Source: Caldimonas sp.
GTDB lineage: Bacteria; Pseudomonadota; Gammaproteobacteria; Burkholderiales; Burkholderiaceae_C
NCBI GenBank assembly: GCA_030150305.1
Contig: JASLGD010000111.1
Span: 1 to 5,955, forward strand
Direction of reading: 5' to 3'
Length of the DNA: 5,955 bases
Under the pieces are notes generated by a model. That model saw only the letters and a program-made list of their open reading frames with translations. It did not search any database and was not told the DNA's origin. The position numbers and the translations under genes were made by a program. This document shows, one piece after another, positions 5,870 through 5,955 of this stretch. The stretch's first letter is position 1; each line of letters opens with the position of its first letter.

Positions 5870-5955
5870 ACCTCGCGCACGACGCGTTCAGCGCGATCGT
5901 GCAGGCGACCGCGCGCATCGACGCCGACCGCGGGACGCGCCACGGCGAGCGCTTC
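5863..5955 (+). pseudogene. AbfD-like flavoprotein, N-terminal-side fragment in opposite orientation
   Basis: The plus-strand frame at the right edge reads KRYLAHDAFSAIVQATARID and ends RHGERF at the last base. This matches the AbfD segment that contains the first cluster ligands and the DAFNAVF helix, just before the FTEYLKYIQENDL region. Its terminal Phe aligns with the second residue (Phe) of the minus-strand AbfD-like gene, so joined end to end the two pieces would make one collinear protein, but here they lie on opposite strands. The residue aligned with AbfD Cys103 is Tyr (codon 5869-5871), so this piece also lacks a cluster ligand. It is open on the right and has no start on the left; the upstream codons I Q A A at 5851-5862 read in frame but are also the antisense of the minus gene, so their origin is ambiguous. 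Confidence 0.7.
5948..5955. repeat. Short inverted repeat at right junction, arm 2
   Basis: AGCGCTTC, partner of 5862-5869, ends exactly at the last base of the window. If the sequence continued, a longer repeat of the AbfD-like gene might follow; that cannot be seen here. Eight bases alone could match by chance. Confidence 0.55.

Noticed and set aside
4693..5943. Upstream extension of the prpE frame, which stays open for over 1.2 kb.
   Set aside because: It overlaps the AbfD-like gene in another frame, has no family similarity, and the GTG at 4692 with its ribosome site matches the normal PrpE N-terminus and length.
5862..5955. A phase-variable DNA switch controlled by an invertase.
   Set aside because: The inverted repeats are only 8 bp, no invertase gene is in view, and the segment is inside a coding region; a join artefact or rearrangement is simpler.

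Overview
The window is very GC-rich with strong G/C third-position bias and almost no non-coding sequence. The gene content (PhoH-like ATPase of the PIN-PhoH type, PrpE, an exported M3 oligopeptidase) suits a GC-rich proteobacterium. Betaproteobacteria (Burkholderiales-like) is my best guess, but it is an inference from gene style and not proven. No RNA gene, transposase, integrase, CRISPR array, origin or attachment site was found.

Layout, left to right. Bases 1-262 (minus) and 259-771 (plus) hold two 5'-truncated copies of the same PhoH-like ATPase gene, placed head to head as an imperfect inverted repeat (arms 1-262 and 293-554, 30-nt loop). The plus copy reaches its natural stop at 771. 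After a 24-nt gap with a short GC hairpin comes a convergent minus-strand cluster, listed here in its direction of transcription: a 5'-truncated 4-hydroxybutyryl-CoA dehydratase (AbfD)-like flavoprotein (5867-4689), a propionyl-CoA synthetase prpE (4692-2779, GTG start overlapping the upstream TGA), and an exported M3-family zinc oligopeptidase (2775-796, ATG one codon after the prpE stop). At the right edge the strand flips again: 5863-5955 is a plus-strand fragment encoding exactly the part of an AbfD-like protein that precedes the point where the minus copy begins.

How the genes could work together. PrpE should activate propionate or a similar short acid to its CoA thioester. The AbfD-like protein is of a family that acts on acyl-CoA esters, so the tightly coupled pair looks like a small acyl-CoA module. 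The AbfD-like protein lacks residues that bind the [4Fe-4S] cluster in the classical dehydratase, so its reaction is unknown. The M3 peptidase, probably periplasmic, has no obvious pathway link and may simply be co-transcribed.

The most notable observation is structural: both ends of the window break inside a gene and fold back onto a homologous copy of that gene. The left arms differ at 22 of 262 positions, mostly synonymous, so they are two separately evolved homologues and not one molecule copied back on itself. A chimeric read, amplification product or metagenome contig is the simplest explanation; a tandem-inversion-type rearrangement is the biological alternative. I do not see firm evidence for an undescribed system; the best functional lead is the ligand-less AbfD homologue coupled to prpE.
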